In this document: positions 60,290-64,000 of the stretch, piece by piece | How positions within the stretch are numbered: position 1 is the stretch's first letter | Layout of the letters: every line of letters begins with the position of its first letter | Assembly (NCBI RefSeq): GCF_030269925.1 | Contig: NC_085117.1 | Span: 11,594,731 to 11,658,730 of the forward strand | Source of the DNA: Bombyx mori | Taxonomy: Eukaryota > Arthropoda > Insecta > Lepidoptera > Bombycidae | Direction of reading: 5' to 3' | DNA: 64,000 bases | Program-made: the position numbers and the translations under genes | Notes under the pieces: generated by a model | Told to the model about the DNA's origin: nothing | Database searches by the model: none | What the model saw: the letters and a program-made list of their open reading frames with translations, nothing else

Positions 60290-61670
60290 CAATTTGTAGA
60301 TGGTGTCTTATGATATCTATACCTATTGCTCCAATTTTCGCATAAACCATTCCACATTCCATTAGTCACGATTACGGACGTTCCTATCAAGTTCTTCCCA
60401 CGAAAGTTCAATGGGATTGAGATCCGGGCTCTAAGGAGGCCAAATCATACCCCTTGTGCTTTTTCCTTTTCTAAATATCCTCTGCATAATTTAGAGCTAT
60501 GCTTTGGATAATTATCTTGTTGGGAAATGAATCCATCTCTAATTAATCGCATTGGATGGAAAGGCATTTTGTTATAAAACATATTTGTACTGTTCCTTTT
60601 TAAAAAATTTTTCAATTGTTATCAAATCATCAGTTTCTTTGCTAGAGAAATAACCCCACACAATAATTAAGCCACCTCCATGCTTGATTGTATGGACTAC
60701 ACAGTCTGGCATCATCTTTTCTTGGGCACTGCGTCGAACGTAAATGCTTCGTTTTGAACCGAATAGTCCAAACTTGGATTCATCGGTACAAATAACTTTT
60801 TTAAAATCTTCAGTCTAATCTTGATGGTCAAGAGCTCACTGGATCCGTTTTCTCTTGTTTTGTGGTCTTAGCAGAGGTTTTCGAACGGCGACGCGACTAA
60901 TGCGACTATACAACCTCGCATCTCTCAGTCGCCGTTTTACTGTAGTCAATGATAAATAAAGGTTTAACTCGAGTTTTGTTTTATGAACGCGGATTTCTGA
61001 TGCTGTTAAGTGCCTATTTTGCTTGCTGGTATCAATAATGATATTCACTAGACGTGGTAGCTCTCGGCCTTCCCGAGAGTGTGCGATTTTGAAAATTGCC
61101 TGTATCCCTGTATAGAGTTATTGTGTCATAAACACAAGTCCCCGATAACTTCAGTTGTAAAGCAATCTCACGTTCGGATTTGCCTTCATTATGTAAAACA
61201 ACGATGGCATAACGTACTTCACTGCTAATTTCGCGTGCTTTTTTCCATTTTAAGATGTCTTCACTGTAGAAATCACAAATTTAAACTAATTGAGATTGTT
61301 TGTGAACAAACCCAAGTAAACTCAGGTAATAAGAAGTCCGAAACACGTGTTTTCAGAAGATAAATAATCCTAATTATTGACCAATGCGAAACAAAACCAA
61401 AGTAATTAGTAATGAGCACATTATAAAAATATTATTGACTCTACCACCTGACTAGCGAAGCGTCGTCGGTGTTTGAAAACAATAGACGTTTATTGTCTTG
61501 GACAATAACTTGAAAGTAAACAAAAGAATTACTTCTTTAAATATTCGATATTATATAACAATAGAATATGCAGATGTGCATCTATTTTATTTATCTTATG
61601 GGATTTTATTACAATTGATAGATAATTATGATGTTTATGTGCGGTCTTAAACTTTTGGCCAGTAGTGTAT
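60290..61670 (-). mobile_element. Tc1/mariner-like transposon, decayed
   Basis: Minus-strand frames give an N-terminal DNA-binding segment (LTTVKRRLRDARLYSR, then RKPLLRPQNKRKR, 60836-61048). Further down come DD34E landmarks QQDNYPKHSSK and, after a frame change, SPDLNPIELSWEEL (about 60390-60520). A terminal-repeat-like gcggtcttaaacttttggcc lies at 61641-61660, ending at a TA. The opposite terminal repeat is not found. Stops and shifts show it is dead. Confidence 0.75.
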
Positions 61671-61689
61671 ATAAGATTTACTCCGAGTT

Positions 61690-62200
61690 GTGCACTCATG
61701 GCCCAAATACCACAGATTTTAACAAAGACATTGACCTTGACTCCGATGGCGCACTGATAATTAAGTCCCGTACACCGAGGTTTCCACGCACGCACTCGTT
61801 GCGGATTGTATCGAGCCTGATCAATTTAGCAACTTTAATGGTATGCATGTTGCTTTTGGCTGCCGTCCATGTTTCGCTGCCATACTTGGGAACAAGCCTT
61901 ATAATGGTCTTATAGATCAAACCCTTGAGTTTAACGGGCATTCTGTCGCAGGTGACACCACTTACTTCTCACCATTTTAGCCACGCTGCGGCTATTCGGT
62001 GTTTCCCTGTGGCTTTCATGTTGGCCATTTCTTCTAGCGCCATTTTGACCTCATTGGTACGTATTGGAGGTATAAGTCCAATGTTCCTGCCCACGTTTGT
62101 GAGCTGTATAGCAGCTTGAGTAGGGTTCAGTAGCTGTTCATAATATTTATGCAAGGCTGATAGGACATCCTTATCCTTATAGAGTAGCTCACCATTTGGA
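61690..62200 (-). mobile_element. Non-LTR reverse transcriptase relic with the RT core deleted
   Basis: Reading leftward, HKYYEQLLNPTQAAIQL and EVKMALEEMANMKATGKHRI (start of the RT domain) run almost directly into PVKLKGLIYKTIIR and YGSETWTAAKSNMH (after the RT core). The catalytic YxDD region between them is missing. Confidence 0.65.
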
Positions 62201-62699
62201 TCTCTACCAGCCCTTCATCTCTCGGGCTCCCTCGTGATCCGAAAACGCTGTTTAGCAAGCTTAAATATACATTTTTGACCTTCTTTTCTTTACGGTTGCT
62301 CGTACATGGTCTTTAGGGAATCAGCGCGCTCCACTGCCACTATTATCTTAGTCTCATTTTTTATTCTTTTATATCTTTCTTGGTCCTTTGTAGTTTGGGT
62401 GGACTGCCAGGTCTTAAAGGCATATTTTTTACTTGAATTGCATTTTGTACTGCTTCTGTCCACGACCAAGTCTCTTTATTGCTTATTCTACCACCTTTTG
62501 TACGACCAAGAGTAATATAATATTAGCAGCTTTTACAATAGATTTATATTTTAATATTTTATTATTATATTTTGTAATACAATGATAATTAAAGAAATTA
62601 AAATATTATATACAAATGTCCACGATTGACTTCCACGGTGAAGGAATAACATAGGTAGTGTAATAAAAACCAAGGCCGCAAAATTATAATTTGCGTAAT

Positions 62700-62943
62700 T
62701 ACTGGTGGTAGGACCTCTTGCAAGTCCGCACGGGTAGGTACCACCGCCCTACCTATTTCTGCCGTGAAGCAGTAATGCATTTCGGTTTGAAGGATGAGGC
62801 AGCCGTTGTAACTATACTAAGACCTTAGAACTCATATCTCAAGGTGGGTGGTGCCATTTACGTTGTAGATATCTTTGGGCTGCGGTAACCACTTAACCCC
62901 AGGTGGACTGTGAGCTCGTCCACCCATATATGCATTAAAAAAA
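62700..62943 (+). repeat. Bm1-type SINE, 5'-truncated, with A-tail
   Basis: Body from actggtggtaggacc to tgagctcgtccaccca, then A-run. It lies in intergenic DNA next to RT relics. Confidence 0.7.
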
Positions 62944-63539
62944 ATTGTCATAGACTTTGAAGTTGGTTTAAAATGAAATTTATTTTAACTTTAGCTTCCA
63001 ATCATATTTAAAACTGACGATTATGTCTAAATACTTGTTTGAATCAGCAATAGTTAGTTATGATTTTCCGAATTTTATTCAGTAGAGGAATCTAATTTTG
63101 TTGTCATTATTTATAGTAATAAAATATGATAAATGTGTCAATTTCATAACAAAGATTCATAATGGATAGCAACAGCGCAATTTAAAATTGAAAGCCTTTA
63201 TGACCTAGCAGTCCACTCAAACTTCTAAAGATCAAGGATATTAAAAAAGAAGAAAGAAGAAGACAATAATAAGATAAAGAAGAATAAAAATAAATTGATA
63301 AGATAGACAAGAAGAAATACGAAAATAATAGTAGTGGAGTGCGCAAATTACCAAAAGACAATTTACGAGCAATTGGAAACCAAAGGAAGGTCATATTTCA
63401 AATGTCAACGTTTTCAGAACACCACTGAAGTATGAAACTATGCAGAACACAAAGGATTCCGCTAAACGTAAAATAGATAAAGGTCTAAATGTTAAAAAAG
63501 TACGAGCTACTGAACAAAGATAAGGCCCTATCAGCCTGG

Positions 63540-64000
63540 CATCAATATTATCATCAGCTACTCAACCCGCTACATAGGTCGAAAGCGTAGGTAGGAATAT
63601 TGGAAATATACCTCCAATACTTCCCAGTGAGGTCAGCTAAAGTAGATGGTGAACAAGAAAGCCACGGGGTCTAACGATATAACACGGATTCCTGTCGCTC
63701 ACCAACCTCTTCAATTGTATGTTACTCTCTTCCAAAATGCCGATTGGGCACCACAGTTCCTATTCATAAGGGGAAGGGCAGCAACTAAGAATGTAACAAC
63801 TATCACAGAATAAAACTGGCAAGAGATATTATGAAGCTATATGAAGGAATTGTTGTCAACTGCCTGAAATCAGAGTATTCACTGTCCATTATCTAACTAT
63901 GACAATGGCTTTGTCTAACACCGATCCTGTTTGTTCTAAACGCTCGCTGCAGAGTATCGTGCAAAATGTCGACCATTGCAAGTCGCATTCTGAGACATGG
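63540..64000 (+). mobile_element. Non-LTR reverse transcriptase fragment, runs off the window
   Basis: Broken frames resemble the RT palm start of RTE-like LINEs: KKATGSNDIT, then IRGRAATKN and ITE, WQEI, LYEGIVVNCL. Stops occur throughout. It may continue beyond 64000. Confidence 0.4.

Overview
The window looks like nuclear DNA of a lepidopteran insect, most probably a Bombyx silkmoth. It carries many copies of a tRNA-headed SINE that I recognise as the silkworm Bm1 type. It also has split genes with GT/AG introns, AT-rich intergenic DNA, and frequent Helitron, hAT, Tc1, LINE and LTR insertions. There is no operon, CRISPR array or prokaryotic signal. The species call rests on memory of Bm1 and was not checked by alignment.

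Five conserved protein genes can be assembled exon by exon, and each keeps an intact frame across all its splice junctions. (1) 191-10272 (+): the C-terminal 413 codons of a senataxin/Sen1-like SF1B helicase, with its 5' exons left of the window. (2) 13695-19768 (-): a complete 841-aa USP36/USP42-type deubiquitinase in ten exons. (3) 25965-29343 (+): a TMX3-like membrane thioredoxin/PDI in eight exons. (4) 36274-39518 (-): a 692-aa DDX20/Gemin3-type DEAD-box helicase in three exons. (5) 47391-52166 (+): a 657-aa SNRK (SNF1-related kinase) in seven coding exons. These are unlinked housekeeping functions: R-loop/RNA helicase, ubiquitin removal, ER thiol chemistry, SMN-complex/RNP helicase and AMPK-family signalling. 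A very short spliced ORF at 21360-22105 is possible but weak.

Between and inside the genes lies a dense layer of mobile DNA. A 1.29-kb non-autonomous hAT-like family has three copies (4604-5895, 31255-32545, and a truncated inverted copy at 35158-36049); two copies have perfect 8-bp target duplications. A second, unrelated hAT relic with its own 8-bp duplication sits at 20132-21050. A Ty3/gypsy-like LTR element (40439-44114) has near-identical 374-bp LTRs but a broken, rearranged interior, and it is inserted in the end of a LINE that carries an RNase H domain. Other elements are two abutting Helitrons (2996-3601), two 176-bp hairpin MITEs (55152-55327 and 56815-56990), an R1-clade LINE end (24840-25545), a decayed Tc1 transposase (60290-61670), and several reverse transcriptase fragments (46620-47150, 61690-62200, 63540-64000).

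The rest (10.8-13.7 kb, 22.6-24.2 kb, 32.6-35.1 kb, 45.3-46.6 kb and most of 52.2-60 kb) is AT-rich sequence in which I found no supportable gene. I found no convincing new multigene system. The most noteworthy signals are the transposon structures and some motif departures in conserved proteins.
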